This document shows positions 43,504 through 52,743 of a stretch of 64,000 nucleotides of DNA, piece after piece (position 1 is the stretch's first letter; each line of letters begins with the position of its first letter). This DNA is from Pseudomonadota bacterium. Its GTDB lineage: Bacteria; Pseudomonadota; Gammaproteobacteria; Steroidobacterales; Steroidobacteraceae. The notes under the pieces are model-generated. The model saw only the letters and a list, made by a program, of their open reading frames with translations. It searched no databases and was not told the DNA's origin. The DNA is taken from contig JAEWLQ010000087.1 of NCBI GenBank assembly GCA_023457495.1, forward strand, positions 50,069-114,068, written 5' to 3'. Position numbers and translations under genes: made by a program.

Positions 43504-44802
43504 ATGAAGCAGCTTCACCGATCTCCCTCGCAGGCCGCCGGCGCCGTGATAACGGCATTGGCCGATGGCGCCGCACGGCTCGCCCGGAAGCGCCCTGGCA
43601 TGGCGTCCATGAAGGCTTCCGGAAAGGGGTCTTCCGGGATGAAGACTTCCGGCATCACGCGTCTTGCGACCTTGGCCGCGCTCGTGGCGGGGACCGGCTA
43701 TCTACTCAGCACGCGGCGAAAACATCGCCAGACGATCGATGCGCCACGGGAAGTTCCGTCCCGGACCGACCGGGTCGTCGAGGAGGCGCAGGACGCCGGC
43801 GCGAGGCGCAACCCGTTCGCGTCGACCGTGAAGAAATACGCCGACAAGGTGATGGATGTGCTGCGCGGGGAGATCGAACAGGACAAGGTGCTCCTGCGCC
43901 AGGTGCGCGAGACCGTGCAACGCACCCTGGGTAAGACTCCCGGCCTCGGGATCACGATGAACGAGGGCAAGGCGCTGCTGCACGGAAACATCCCGCAGGA
44001 GCAACACGAGTCGCTGGTGCGCGCCGTGGAATCGACGCCAGGCGTGCGAAAAGTGTCGGACATGCTGGTCGAGCGCGAGGAGGACGACCCCTCGCTGCGC
44101 GCAACGTCGCATCTGTCACAGGCGGGAAGCTGGAAAAAGGTGGACCTGCGGCAGGAACACTGGTCGCCGGCGACGCGGCTGCTGACGGGATTCATGGGCG
44201 CTGTGTTGATTCGCGGCGTCGCACGCGGCTCCGCGCTAGGCGTGCTCGGCGGCGTGCTGGGCAGCGCCTTGCTGTACCGCACCGCGACCAACCGGCCCCT
44301 GATGCGCAATGGCGCCGGCAGCAGCGTGATCGACGTTCACGAGACCATCGACATCGACGCACCCGTGGAGCGTGTGTTCGGCTTGTTCGAGGCGCAGGAG
44401 AATTATCCGAACTTCATGCGCAACGTGCGCGAGGTGCGCCGCGAGCCGGGCGGCCGTACCCACTGGGTCATGAACGGACCCGCCGGGTACAAGATGGAGT
44501 TCGATTCAACGACGACCGTCCACAAGCCCAACGAGATGCTCGGATGGCGCTCCATTCCCGGATCTGGCATGGAGCATTCGGGCGTGGTCCGTTTCGAGGC
44601 TCTCGAAGGCCGCGGAACGCGGGTCGATGTGAGCATGAGCTACTCGCCCCCGGCCGGGGCGGTGGGTCACGCGATCGCCAAGGCGTTCAGCGCGGACGCG
44701 CACTCCGAGCTGCGCGAGGACCTCGCGCGGATCAAGAGCATCGCGGAGCGCTGGGATGCGTGGAAGGCTAGCGTCGAAAACGGCCAACCGAGGGCGAACT
44801 GA
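43504..44802 (+). CDS. BON domain / SRPBCC (cyclase-dehydrase) membrane protein
   Basis: A 432-residue multi-domain protein. Residues 1-50 are basic with a repeated Lys/Ser-rich segment, followed by a short helix (LATLAALVAGTGYLLST). A BON domain lies near 120-195 (LRQVRETVQRTLGKTPGLGI, then VRKVSDML). A DUF2892-like pair of membrane helices lies near 225-262 (GFMGAVLIRGVARGSALGVLGG). The C-terminal SRPBCC domain (about 280-425) carries ETIDIDAPVERVFGLFEAQENYPNFMRNVREV, as in coenzyme-Q-binding or polyketide-cyclase-like proteins. It probably binds a lipid at the membrane. An AGGAGG site lies at 43489-43494. The role is unknown. Confidence 0.8.
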   Translation: MKQLHRSPSQAAGAVITALADGAARLARKRPGMASMKASGKGSSGMKTSGITRLATLAALVAGTGYLLSTRRKHRQTIDAPREVPSRTDRVVEEAQDAGARRNPFASTVKKYADKVMDVLRGEIEQDKVLLRQVRETVQRTLGKTPGLGITMNEGKALLHGNIPQEQHESLVRAVESTPGVRKVSDMLVEREEDDPSLRATSHLSQAGSWKKVDLRQEHWSPATRLLTGFMGAVLIRGVARGSALGVLGGVLGSALLYRTATNRPLMRNGAGSSVIDVHETIDIDAPVERVFGLFEAQENYPNFMRNVREVRREPGGRTHWVMNGPAGYKMEFDSTTTVHKPNEMLGWRSIPGSGMEHSGVVRFEALEGRGTRVDVSMSYSPPAGAVGHAIAKAFSADAHSELREDLARIKSIAERWDAWKASVENGQPRAN

Positions 44803-44809
44803 CCCTGAA

Positions 44810-44894
<85 letters not shown>

Positions 44895-44914
44895 AGGGTC
44901 GCGAAGAGCGGCGC

Positions 44915-44943
44915 AATGTACGGACCGGCACCCGGACTGTCAA
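44915..44943 (-). promoter_or_regulatory. Sigma-70 promoter of tRNA-Leu
   Basis: On the reverse strand a perfect -35 TTGACA (44943-44938) and -10 TACATT (44920-44915) are 17 bases apart, ending 21 bases before the tRNA. The -35 box overlaps the stop codon of the preceding reverse-strand gene. Confidence 0.8.
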
Positions 44944-45350
44944 TTCTGGGGCGGTTCCTGGGTATCGAGCAGCCAGCCACGCTTGGGGTCCTTGCAAATC
45001 GAGACCTTGGAGTCGCCGGACAGTCCCTTGGCGTGGTTCTGGACGCGCACCTGGTGGCAGGGGCGTCCGTCGGTTCCATTGAAGGTGGCCAGCAGGGTGA
45101 GCTTGCCGTGATTACCGGTCTTCGGATTCTCCCAGTCCCGCGTCTGGCCGGGCGGGCCGCTCACCACGGCTTCGGCCGCTTCGCGCAGCAGCTGCTTGTC
45201 TTCCTCGTTGAACTGGCTGATGGGCGAGGCGGCAACCCAGCCCATGTATCCGCCGCGCTGGCGCGCCTGCGAGAGCGGGCTCAGCGCGACAGCGAGTGCC
45301 GCGCACGCCATGACGGACGCCAGGGTCCGCAAGCCGCGAGTCGTCTTCAT
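44940..45350 (-). CDS. Small exported protein of unknown function
   Basis: A 136-residue protein with a Sec signal peptide (LASVMACAALAVALSPLSQA). The mature part has NEEDKQLLREAAEAVVSGPPGQTRDWENPKTGNHG and a C-terminal PCHQVRV with a second Cys in ICKDPKRGWLL, resembling the short periplasmic 'surface antigen / 17-kDa' type where an NxxTGxxG segment precedes a beta domain with cysteines. Family assignment is tentative. The ATG at 45350 has a GAGGACGACC ribosome binding site. It reads toward the tRNA-Leu promoter. Confidence 0.75.
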   Translation of the reverse strand: MKTTRGLRTLASVMACAALAVALSPLSQARQRGGYMGWVAASPISQFNEEDKQLLREAAEAVVSGPPGQTRDWENPKTGNHGKLTLLATFNGTDGRPCHQVRVQNHAKGLSGDSKVSICKDPKRGWLLDTQEPPQN

Positions 45351-45474
45351 GGTCGTCCTCGTCCGGGTCACGACACGATGCCGCAGAGCGTTGCATTGAA
45401 CGTGCGGTAGATGGAAAGGCCAATGGGCCCTTGTGCCGATTTCCGCCCGCGGGACCGCGCAGAAGCATGGCGCG

Positions 45475-46251
45475 ATGCAGTTCACCCTCGCCACGCTCGT
45501 CGGAACCGTCCTGTTGTTCGCCGCGATGCTGGCGGCGCAATACGGGGGACGGCGTCTCGGTGAGAGCCACCGCGCGCTCGCGGGCGCCGACGCCAAGAGC
45601 CCCTACGGCGCGACCGAGGGTGCGGTGTTCGCGCTGCTCGGCTTGTTCTTCGCCTTCACCTTCGGGGGCGCGGGCACGCGCTTCGACGAACGCCGGCATC
45701 TCGTCATCGAGGAGACCAACGCGATCGGTACGGCCTGGCTGCGCATCGATCTGCTGCCCGCTGGCGAGCAGCCCGCGGTGCGCGAGTTGTTTCGCGAATA
45801 TGTCGACTCGCGCATCGAGGTATACCGTGCCGACGCCACTTCGCACCGGCGCGACGAGGCCCACCGGCACTATCGCGTACTGCAGGAGCGCATCTGGGAC
45901 GCGAGCGTGCGAGGCGCGCGGGCCAGCGGCGAGACGCCGCCGGCGATGCTGCTGCTGCCCGCGCTGAACGCCATGTTCGACATCACGACGACGCGACTCG
46001 CCGTGACCCGCATTCATCCCCCGCCGCCGGTGTACGCGATGATCGCGTTCCTGGCGATCGTGAGCGCGGTGTTCATCGGTTACGCCATATCAGGCGCGAA
46101 GGTGCGCAGCCGGGTGCACGATTGGGCATTCGCCGCGGTGCTCGCGGTCGTGATCTTCGTGATCGTCGATCTCGAGTTCCCGCGGCTCGGGTTCATCCGC
46201 GTCGACTCGATGGATCAGCTTCTCGTCGACCTGCGGCGCACGATGGACTGA
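45475..46251 (+). CDS. DUF4239-like membrane protein
   Basis: A 258-residue protein with four predicted helices, two at the N-terminus (FTLATLVGTVLLFAAMLAAQYGG and GAVFALLGLFFAFTF) and two at the C-terminus (VYAMIAFLAIVSAVFIGYAI and WAFAAVLAVVIFVIVDLEF). The loop holds GAGTRFDERRHLVIEETNAIGTAWLR, the hallmark of DUF4239 (bestrophin-like) proteins. A channel role is possible from similarity, not shown. The start at 45475 is the ATG next to the first helix; 45433 is an alternative. The gene runs end to end into the DUF748 gene, with stops at 46251 and 46252. Confidence 0.8.
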   Translation: MQFTLATLVGTVLLFAAMLAAQYGGRRLGESHRALAGADAKSPYGATEGAVFALLGLFFAFTFGGAGTRFDERRHLVIEETNAIGTAWLRIDLLPAGEQPAVRELFREYVDSRIEVYRADATSHRRDEAHRHYRVLQERIWDASVRGARASGETPPAMLLLPALNAMFDITTTRLAVTRIHPPPPVYAMIAFLAIVSAVFIGYAISGAKVRSRVHDWAFAAVLAVVIFVIVDLEFPRLGFIRVDSMDQLLVDLRRTMD

Positions 46252-49176
46252 CTACTTCAACGCCAGCTCGGCGCGGACCTTTCCGTCCACCGGGGCCTTT
46301 TCCTCCGCGGCGACCAGGAATACCCGTTGCGGATCGATCTCCCCGCCGCCGAGCAGCGCATCCTGGATCGCGCGCGCGCGCGCCTGGCCGAGCGTCTCGA
46401 GCTGCTCGGGGGTCGCCTGGTGCTTTTCACGCAGCGCCTGTTCGAGCTCGCCGCTCGCGGCCGCGAGCGCTTGTGGATCGCGCTTCTTCTTGCGCGTATC
46501 GAGCACCGCGGGAACGCTGCCGGGCAGCGTCGCCTTCGCGCCAAACTCGGCGCGATATTGCGCGACGAGTTGCTCGAAACGGGCGTCGGGATCGGATGGC
46601 ATGTCGGCCGGCACGCCGTCGGTGCCGCCTGATTTCGCGGCGAGCGCCTCGTTCGCGAGCGCTGCTCCGTCGGCCTCCGTCGAGTACACCGCCGGCACGT
46701 CGAGTTGCAGTCCCGGACGTTCCTTCATCGCTTTCACCATGCCGGCGAGTCGCTGCTTGCCGGCGTCGTCGAGCGTGGCCGAGCCGGGCTCGAACACGAT
46801 GATGTTCATCTCCTCGTCGCCGCCGCCGAACAGGCTGCCCAGCATCTTGAACGGCGCGGTGGCCGCCTTCGTCAGCAGACCCACGAAGGCCTTCCAGATG
46901 ATGGGGCCGAGCCGGAACTGCGGATCGTCGAGGCTGCCGGTGACGGGCAGGCCGAGATCGATGACGCCATTGCTGTCCTTGAGCAACGCCACCGCGAGCT
47001 TGAGCGGCAGCTTCACCGCGTCCTCACTTTCCACCTTCTCGCCGAGCTGCAGCTGGTCGATGACGAACTGCTGCTTCGCATCGAGCTTGCGGTTCTCGAC
47101 GTGGTACTCGAGATCGACCGAGAGTTTTCCCTTCTCGATGCGATAGCCGGCGAAACGGCCGGAGTAGGGCGTGACCGATGACAACTCCACACCTTTGAAG
47201 TTGACCTTGAGATCGGTGAACAGGCTGGCCGACAGCAGGTTGACCTCGCCTTCGATGTTCGCGGGCGCGTAGCGGTCGATCTTGCCGTCGAGTTTCAGTT
47301 TCGCGCGCGAGGCCGGATCGGACGACAGGCCGGAGATCGCGCCGTTGAGCTGCTGGATGCTCACGGCGTAGTTGGGCTGGATCCAGAAGTCGGCGAAGTT
47401 GCCGGAGCCGTTGCGGATGTTCACCTTGCCGATCTTCATCGCGATGGGCTCGGGATTTTCCGGGGCGGGCTCGTTCGCGGTGGTCTTCACCGTCTGAACC
47501 GGGCCGGGCGCGCTCGCGGGCACGGTCATGATCTTGCTGACGTTCGTCGTCTGGTCCGGCGCGATGATGAAACGGATGTAGGGCGTCTGCGCATTGATGC
47601 TCGCGATGTTGAGACTGCCGGGCGCGGGCGAGGACTTGTAGTCGATGCGCTGCAGCTCGAGCCGGTCCCACTTCGCGAAGTCCTCGCGCATCGCGGTGTC
47701 GACGGCGTGAAATTTCGTGACCCGTGTGTCACCGGCGATTTTCAGCGAGGCATCCTCGGCACGGTCGACATCCAGCTGCGCGCTCACGGCGCCATCGAGC
47801 AGCGTGAGCTGCGAATAGGTCGCCACGTAAGGCTGGAATTGCTTCAAGCCGACGTCTTCGACGTTCACCTTGCCGCGGAAGCTGCCGCGTTCGGGCAGCG
47901 CCTGGCCATCGAGTTCGACCTTGCCGCCGCTCGTGAGGGCGATGCTGCCGTCGACGTCGTAAAGCTGGTTGGGTTGATTCGTGAATCCCTTCAGGTGAAA
48001 CGCGACCGGGTTCAGCTCGAAGACCGCGGTGGGCTTCACGAAGCGGTCCTCGAGCGCGACCTTGAATTGTTCGACGGTGATGTCCGGCGCGCTCACGAAC
48101 CATTCGGGCTTGGGCTTGGTCGCGGCGTCCGTGGCCGGCGCGGCCGGCGACGCCGCGGCTGCTGGTTCCTCGGTGAGCTGCATCAGGTTGATGCGTCCGT
48201 CGGCTTCGCGCCAGGCGCGCACCTCGCCGCCGTCGAGTTTCATCGCGCCGATCTCGACGCGCGAATTCGCCAGATCGAAGCGCGAGTCGCGCACGTTCAG
48301 GTGCGTGAGGCGCACATATTCGTCCTCGGTCTCGCGCGGCGCGACGCCGAGATCCCGCACGTCCACGTTCTTGAGACCGACGACGAGCGTGACGCCGCTG
48401 TCGGGTGCCGAGAAGTCATAGTCGCCATCCAGCGTGACCGCGCCACTCGTGATCTTGAACGCGAGCGAGTCGCGCAGGTAGGACCACAACGTCTTCGTCG
48501 GCACGTCGATGAGCGCGAACTGGCCTTTCGCGGCGAGCGGCGTCAGGTCGAAGTTGCCGTTCCACGTGACCTTGCCGCCCTCGGTGGACTCCGCATCGAG
48601 CGCGTAGGAGTTGGCGCCGGTCCCCACCGTGCTGAATTCACGCAGCGCGAACGTCACCGGCTGGAGTTGCGCGTGGAAGGGCGTCGGGCGCGTGTGATCC
48701 TCGAAATCCACGCGGCCGCGAATCACGCGCAGCAGTTCGATGAAGACTCGCGCGGGTTCCGCTTCCGGCTCGGGCTGCTCCTTCTCGAAGGGCTTGGCGA
48801 GATCAGCGAAGTTCAGGGTGCCGTCGGGGCGGATCACGCCGCGGCCGAAGGGTTCATCGAGCTCGATGAGCTCGAGGCTCGCGCCGCGGCGCCAGATGCT
48901 CGACAAGCTGGCGTTGACGACCAGCCGTTCGAAGCCGAACAGCGGCTTCTTATCCTCATCGGGAAACGAGAATCCGTGAATCTCGAGCGTGAGCGTGAAG
49001 GGATTGAAGCGGACCTGGCCGACCGTGGGCTCGCGCTGATAGTTCTCGCGCGCGAACTCCTGGATCTGCGAGCGCACGGCATGCGGCACGACGAAGAACC
49101 CGATGATCGCGTACATCCCGATCACCAGCGCGGCGATGGCCGCGAGCACGAAAACCTTGCGAAGTCCGACGGTCAA
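46252..49176 (-). CDS. DUF748/AsmA-like envelope protein
   Basis: A 974-residue protein with one N-terminal helix (VLAAIAALVIGMYAIIGFFVVPHAV) and a long beta-rich periplasmic part. FNPFTLTLEIHGFSF, LIELDEPFGRGVIRPDGTLNFADL and GRVDFEDHTRPTPFHAQLQPV are typical of DUF748 proteins. The C-terminal third contains LLKDSNGVIDLGLPVTGSLDDPQF and RLGPIIWKAFVGLLTKA, as in AsmA/YdbH-type lipid-transfer proteins. A final OmpA-like piece (about 795 to the end) mentions IIVFEPGSATLDDAGKQRL. It probably bridges the periplasm and moves lipids. The neighbours give no further clue. Confidence 0.87.
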   Translation of the reverse strand: MTVGLRKVFVLAAIAALVIGMYAIIGFFVVPHAVRSQIQEFARENYQREPTVGQVRFNPFTLTLEIHGFSFPDEDKKPLFGFERLVVNASLSSIWRRGASLELIELDEPFGRGVIRPDGTLNFADLAKPFEKEQPEPEAEPARVFIELLRVIRGRVDFEDHTRPTPFHAQLQPVTFALREFSTVGTGANSYALDAESTEGGKVTWNGNFDLTPLAAKGQFALIDVPTKTLWSYLRDSLAFKITSGAVTLDGDYDFSAPDSGVTLVVGLKNVDVRDLGVAPRETEDEYVRLTHLNVRDSRFDLANSRVEIGAMKLDGGEVRAWREADGRINLMQLTEEPAAAASPAAPATDAATKPKPEWFVSAPDITVEQFKVALEDRFVKPTAVFELNPVAFHLKGFTNQPNQLYDVDGSIALTSGGKVELDGQALPERGSFRGKVNVEDVGLKQFQPYVATYSQLTLLDGAVSAQLDVDRAEDASLKIAGDTRVTKFHAVDTAMREDFAKWDRLELQRIDYKSSPAPGSLNIASINAQTPYIRFIIAPDQTTNVSKIMTVPASAPGPVQTVKTTANEPAPENPEPIAMKIGKVNIRNGSGNFADFWIQPNYAVSIQQLNGAISGLSSDPASRAKLKLDGKIDRYAPANIEGEVNLLSASLFTDLKVNFKGVELSSVTPYSGRFAGYRIEKGKLSVDLEYHVENRKLDAKQQFVIDQLQLGEKVESEDAVKLPLKLAVALLKDSNGVIDLGLPVTGSLDDPQFRLGPIIWKAFVGLLTKAATAPFKMLGSLFGGGDEEMNIIVFEPGSATLDDAGKQRLAGMVKAMKERPGLQLDVPAVYSTEADGAALANEALAAKSGGTDGVPADMPSDPDARFEQLVAQYRAEFGAKATLPGSVPAVLDTRKKKRDPQALAAASGELEQALREKHQATPEQLETLGQARARAIQDALLGGGEIDPQRVFLVAAEEKAPVDGKVRAELALK

Positions 49177-49339
49177 GTTCTTTGGGTCCGGGTGCGTGGA
49201 TCGAGGCGGGGAATTTAGCAGCGAACGGCCGTGCCGTCGTCAGAGGGGGCCGTTGCTATACGGCCAAGGTCCGATGGAGAGCGGTGCGGAGCCCATTTAG
49301 ACCAGCGACTTACGAGTGAACCCCATCGCGAGGCAGGCC

Positions 49340-50314
49340 ATGGCAACTCACGTCCCGGTCCCGGTGCCCGTCAACATCGACAACTTCGTGCGTGCGGAGA
49401 GCGACCTGTATTTCGGCGGCGTCGTGAAGAAGAACGGCTTCGGCAAGTTCGAATTCAATCGCGAGCTCACGCCGATCGACGAGCAGACCGTCATTCGCAT
49501 GAATCGCGACACCTTGTATGGCGGCGCGGTATTCGACCTGGATGCGGGCAACGTGGCCATCACGCTGCCCGATCCCGGAAAACGCTTCATGTCGATGCAG
49601 GTGATCGACGAGGACCAGTACACGGAGATGGTCACGTACGGCGCGGGTCGGCACGTGTTGTCGCGGCCGAACTTCGATACGCGCTACGTGCTGTGCGCGC
49701 TGCGCATCCTGGTGGATCCGCGCGACCCGCTCGACGTGAGACGGGTGCACGCGCTGCAGGATGCCGTGCACGTGCACCAGGATTACCAGCACATCGGGAA
49801 ATTCGAACATCCCCCGTGGGACATGGTGAGCCAGAAAACGGTGCGCGAGGCGCTCCTCAAGCTCGGCAGCACGCTGCCGGATTCGAGCGGCATGTTCGGC
49901 ACGAAGGAAGAGGTCACTCCCGTCCGCCGGCTCATCGGCGCCGCGATGGCCTGGGGTGGCAACCCGGAAAGGGACGCGACCTACCTCAACGTCACGCCGA
50001 CGCGCAACGACGGCGAGACTATCTACCGGCTGCGGGTCGGCGAGGTGCCGGTGGATGGGTTCTGGTCGATCAGCGTCTACAACTCGAGGGGATACTTCGA
50101 GCGCAATGAGCACGATGCCTACACGGTGAACAATCTCACGGCGCACCCGGACGCGGACGGCGCGGTGACCGTGCAGTTCGGCGGCTACGACGGAACGGTG
50201 CCGAACTGCCTGCCGATCGTGAAGGGCTGGAGCTACATGGTGCGGTTGTACCGGCCGCGCCCGGAGATCCTGCGCGGCAAGTGGACGTTCCCGATCGCGC
50301 AGCCCGTTCAGTAG
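49340..50314 (+). CDS. DUF1254/DUF1214 family protein
   Basis: A 324-residue protein with a DUF1254-type N-terminus (FVRAESDLYFGG, TPIDEQTVIRMNRDTLYGGAVFDL) and a DUF1214-type C-terminus (DGFWSISVYNSRGYFERNEHDAYTVNN, PNCLPIVKGWSYMVRLYRPRPEIL). The function is unknown; related genes often sit next to outer-membrane barrels and sulfatases. There is no signal peptide. The ATG at 49340 has a GAGG site six bases upstream (49330-49333) and is preferred to the GTG at 49316. A barrel gene follows after 12 bases and a sulfatase after another 101. Confidence 0.85.
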   Translation: MATHVPVPVPVNIDNFVRAESDLYFGGVVKKNGFGKFEFNRELTPIDEQTVIRMNRDTLYGGAVFDLDAGNVAITLPDPGKRFMSMQVIDEDQYTEMVTYGAGRHVLSRPNFDTRYVLCALRILVDPRDPLDVRRVHALQDAVHVHQDYQHIGKFEHPPWDMVSQKTVREALLKLGSTLPDSSGMFGTKEEVTPVRRLIGAAMAWGGNPERDATYLNVTPTRNDGETIYRLRVGEVPVDGFWSISVYNSRGYFERNEHDAYTVNNLTAHPDADGAVTVQFGGYDGTVPNCLPIVKGWSYMVRLYRPRPEILRGKWTFPIAQPVQ

Positions 50315-50326
50315 GCGCGCGACCCA

Positions 50327-51133
50327 ATGAGGCCAGGATCTCTTTCCCGACACACCTTCGCGCTGCTCGCCGCCGGTACGGCCACTTGCTCGCTCGGGCA
50401 GGAAGACGCCGACACGCTCGCCAAACAGTTGTCGAACCCTGTCGCTTCGCTGATCAGCGTGCCGCTGCAGCTCAATTACGATCATGGTTATGGCGACGAT
50501 GGCGATGGCTGGCGCACCACGCTCAACGTGCAGCCTGTCATCCCGACCGCGCTCAACGAGAACTGGAACCTGATCACGCGGGTCATCCTGCCGGTCATTT
50601 ACCAGGATGGCGTGATTGGCGACGACACCCAGTCCGGCCTCGGCGACACGACGCCGACGTTCTTCCTCTCGCCGCAACCGGCGCCCGGTGGTCTCATCTG
50701 GGGCATCGGGCCCGTGTTCCTGCTGCCGACGGCGACCGATGAGTTGTTAGGAACGGAGAAGTGGGGTGCAGGTCCCAGCTTCCTGGTTCTCAAGCAGACC
50801 GAGACAGGTTGGACGACCGGCGCGCTCGTCAATCACATCGAATCGTTCGCCGGCAACGGCAATCGCGCGGACATCAGCAACACGTTCATACAGCCGTTCC
50901 TCGCGAAACAGTTCAAAGGGGGCCGCACGCTCACTCTCAACACCGAGTCGACCTACGACTGGGAGAACGAGCAGTGGACCGTGCCGATCAACGTCATGTA
51001 CTCGAAGGTCACGAAGATCGGCGGGCAGATGATCAGTTTCGCGGGCGGCGGGCGCTGGTACGCCGACAAGCCCGAAGGCGGGCCGGAATGGGGCGCGCGC
51101 TTCGTGGTGACCTTCCTGTTCCCGGAGAAGTAG
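50327..51133 (+). CDS. Outer-membrane barrel protein (transporter-like)
   Basis: A 268-residue protein with a possible signal (RHTFALLAAGTATCSLGQE) and alternating strands, ending FVVTFLFPEK. The motifs NPVASLISVPLQLNYDH, LNENWNLITRVILPVIYQ, GLGDTTPTFFLSP and GPVFLLPTATDELLG are typical of a porin-like group (often annotated 'transporter' or 'neuromedin U') related to the Phenol_MetA_deg family. It sits 12 bases after the DUF1254 gene and before a sulfatase, suggesting a shared operon and passage of a hydrophobic or sulfated compound across the outer membrane. The substrate is inferred only from the context. Confidence 0.83.
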   Translation: MRPGSLSRHTFALLAAGTATCSLGQEDADTLAKQLSNPVASLISVPLQLNYDHGYGDDGDGWRTTLNVQPVIPTALNENWNLITRVILPVIYQDGVIGDDTQSGLGDTTPTFFLSPQPAPGGLIWGIGPVFLLPTATDELLGTEKWGAGPSFLVLKQTETGWTTGALVNHIESFAGNGNRADISNTFIQPFLAKQFKGGRTLTLNTESTYDWENEQWTVPINVMYSKVTKIGGQMISFAGGGRWYADKPEGGPEWGARFVVTFLFPEK

Positions 51134-51234
51134 ACCGATTCCCGCGATAGGCCCTTGAGCCAATTCCCCCGCGAGCCGTATCGCTCTTTACTCGCTGTCC
51201 CGAGCTTCGCAGTACACCGCGAGAGGAGAGAGTC

Positions 51235-52743
51235 ATGGCCAAATCCAGCAAGCCGAACGTCCTCGTCATTTGGGGCGACGACATCGGCTGGTTCAACGTC
51301 AGTGCGTACAACCACGGCATCATGGGTTATCGCACGCCGAACATCGATCGCATCGCGAATGAAGGCGCGCTGTTCACCGACTGGTATGGCCAGCAGAGTT
51401 GCACCGCGGGTCGCGCGGCGTTCATCACGGGTCAGTCGCCCATCCGCACCGGGCTCACGAAGGTGGGACTGCCCGGCGCCGATCTCGGCCTGCAACCCGA
51501 GGATCCGACCATCGCGGATGCGCTGAAGCCGCTGGGCTACGTGTGCGGCCAGTTCGGCAAGAACCACCTGGGCGATCGCGACGAATTCCTGCCGACGGCG
51601 CATGGCTTCGACGAATTCTTCGGCAATCTCTACCACCTGAATGCGGAACAGGAACCCGAGTGCCCTGACTACCCGAAAGATCCCGAGTTCAAGAAGAAGT
51701 TCGGTCCGCGCGGCGTGATCCACTCGTTCGCGAACGCCGATGGCAGCCAGAAGATCGAGGACACGGGACCGCTCAACGTCAAGCGCATGGAGACTGTGGA
51801 CGAGGAGTTCCTGGACGCGAGCCTCAAGTTCATCGAGAAGAACGCGAAGGAGGAGAAGCCCTTCTTCTGCTGGTTCAACTCCACGCGCATGCACATCTTC
51901 ACGCACCTGAAGAAGGAGTCGCAGGGCAAGACGGGTCTCGGCGTGTATCCGGACGGCATGGTCGAACACGACGGACACGTCGGCAAACTACTCGACAAGC
52001 TCGACGAGCTCGGCATCGCGGACAACACCATCGTGATGTACTCGACCGACAACGGCGCGGAGGTCATGAGCTGGCCCGACGGCGGATCGACGCCGTTCCG
52101 CGGCGAGAAGGACACCAACTTCGAAGGCGGCTGGCGCGTGCCCTGCGCGATCCGCTGGCCGGGCGTCATCGAGCCCGGGACGGTTTCGAACGAGATGTTC
52201 TCTCACCAGGACATGCTGCCCACGCTGGCTGCGGCGGGCGGCGAGGCCGACATCGTCGGGAAGATGAAGAAGGGCTACAAGTCCGGGAAGAAGACCTTCA
52301 AGGTGCATCTCGACGGCTACAACCTGCTGCCGTTCCTCAAGGGCGAAGCCAAGAAGAATCCACGCGAGGCGTTCCTCTACTGGAGCGACGACGGCGATCT
52401 CATGGCGCTGCGCGTCGGCAACTGGAAATGCATGTTCATGGAGCAGCGCGCCAAGGGGTTCGACGTGTGGAAGGAGCCGCTGGTGGCGTTGCGCACGCCG
52501 GACTTGTACAACCTGCGCAGCGATCCGTTCGAGCGCGGCAAGGAGGATGGTCAGTTGTTCTATGGAAAGTGGATGGCGGACCGCGCCTTCCTGCTCGTGC
52601 CCGCGCAGGCCATCGTCGGCGAGTTCCTGAAGACGTTCGCGGAATTCCCGCCGCGTCAGAAACCCGCGAGCTTCAGCGTCGACCAGGCGCTTGAAAAGGC
52701 GCGCCACCAGCAGGAGACCCTGTCGAAAGCCCACGCCGCGTGA
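51235..52743 (+). CDS. Arylsulfatase-like protein, CxAxR type
   Basis: A 502-residue type I sulfatase family protein. The metal-binding VLVIWGDDIGW (Asp 15 and 16) and the late VMYSTDNGAEV are present. The formylglycine motif is CTAGR (Cys 56), a C-x-A-x-R variant where most sulfatases have C-x-P-x-R. There is no signal peptide, so it may act in the cytoplasm, or be exported folded. A GAGAGGAGAG ribosome binding site precedes the ATG. It follows the DUF1254 and barrel genes and overlaps the methyltransferase gene by 4 bases. No sulfatase-modifying enzyme is encoded in the window. Phosphodiesterase or phosphonate hydrolase activity is an alternative. Confidence 0.87.
   Translation: MAKSSKPNVLVIWGDDIGWFNVSAYNHGIMGYRTPNIDRIANEGALFTDWYGQQSCTAGRAAFITGQSPIRTGLTKVGLPGADLGLQPEDPTIADALKPLGYVCGQFGKNHLGDRDEFLPTAHGFDEFFGNLYHLNAEQEPECPDYPKDPEFKKKFGPRGVIHSFANADGSQKIEDTGPLNVKRMETVDEEFLDASLKFIEKNAKEEKPFFCWFNSTRMHIFTHLKKESQGKTGLGVYPDGMVEHDGHVGKLLDKLDELGIADNTIVMYSTDNGAEVMSWPDGGSTPFRGEKDTNFEGGWRVPCAIRWPGVIEPGTVSNEMFSHQDMLPTLAAAGGEADIVGKMKKGYKSGKKTFKVHLDGYNLLPFLKGEAKKNPREAFLYWSDDGDLMALRVGNWKCMFMEQRAKGFDVWKEPLVALRTPDLYNLRSDPFERGKEDGQLFYGKWMADRAFLLVPAQAIVGEFLKTFAEFPPRQKPASFSVDQALEKARHQQETLSKAHAA

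Noticed and set aside
47707..49218. 503-residue forward reading frame opposite the DUF748 gene
   Set aside because: It is rich in Arg, His and Ala with no domain and lies entirely opposite a convincing coding frame. Such frames are a by-product of high G+C codon use; the same holds for long frames at 3418-4677, 7106-7948, 12306-13550, 22914-24320, 32064-33017 and 36498-37580.
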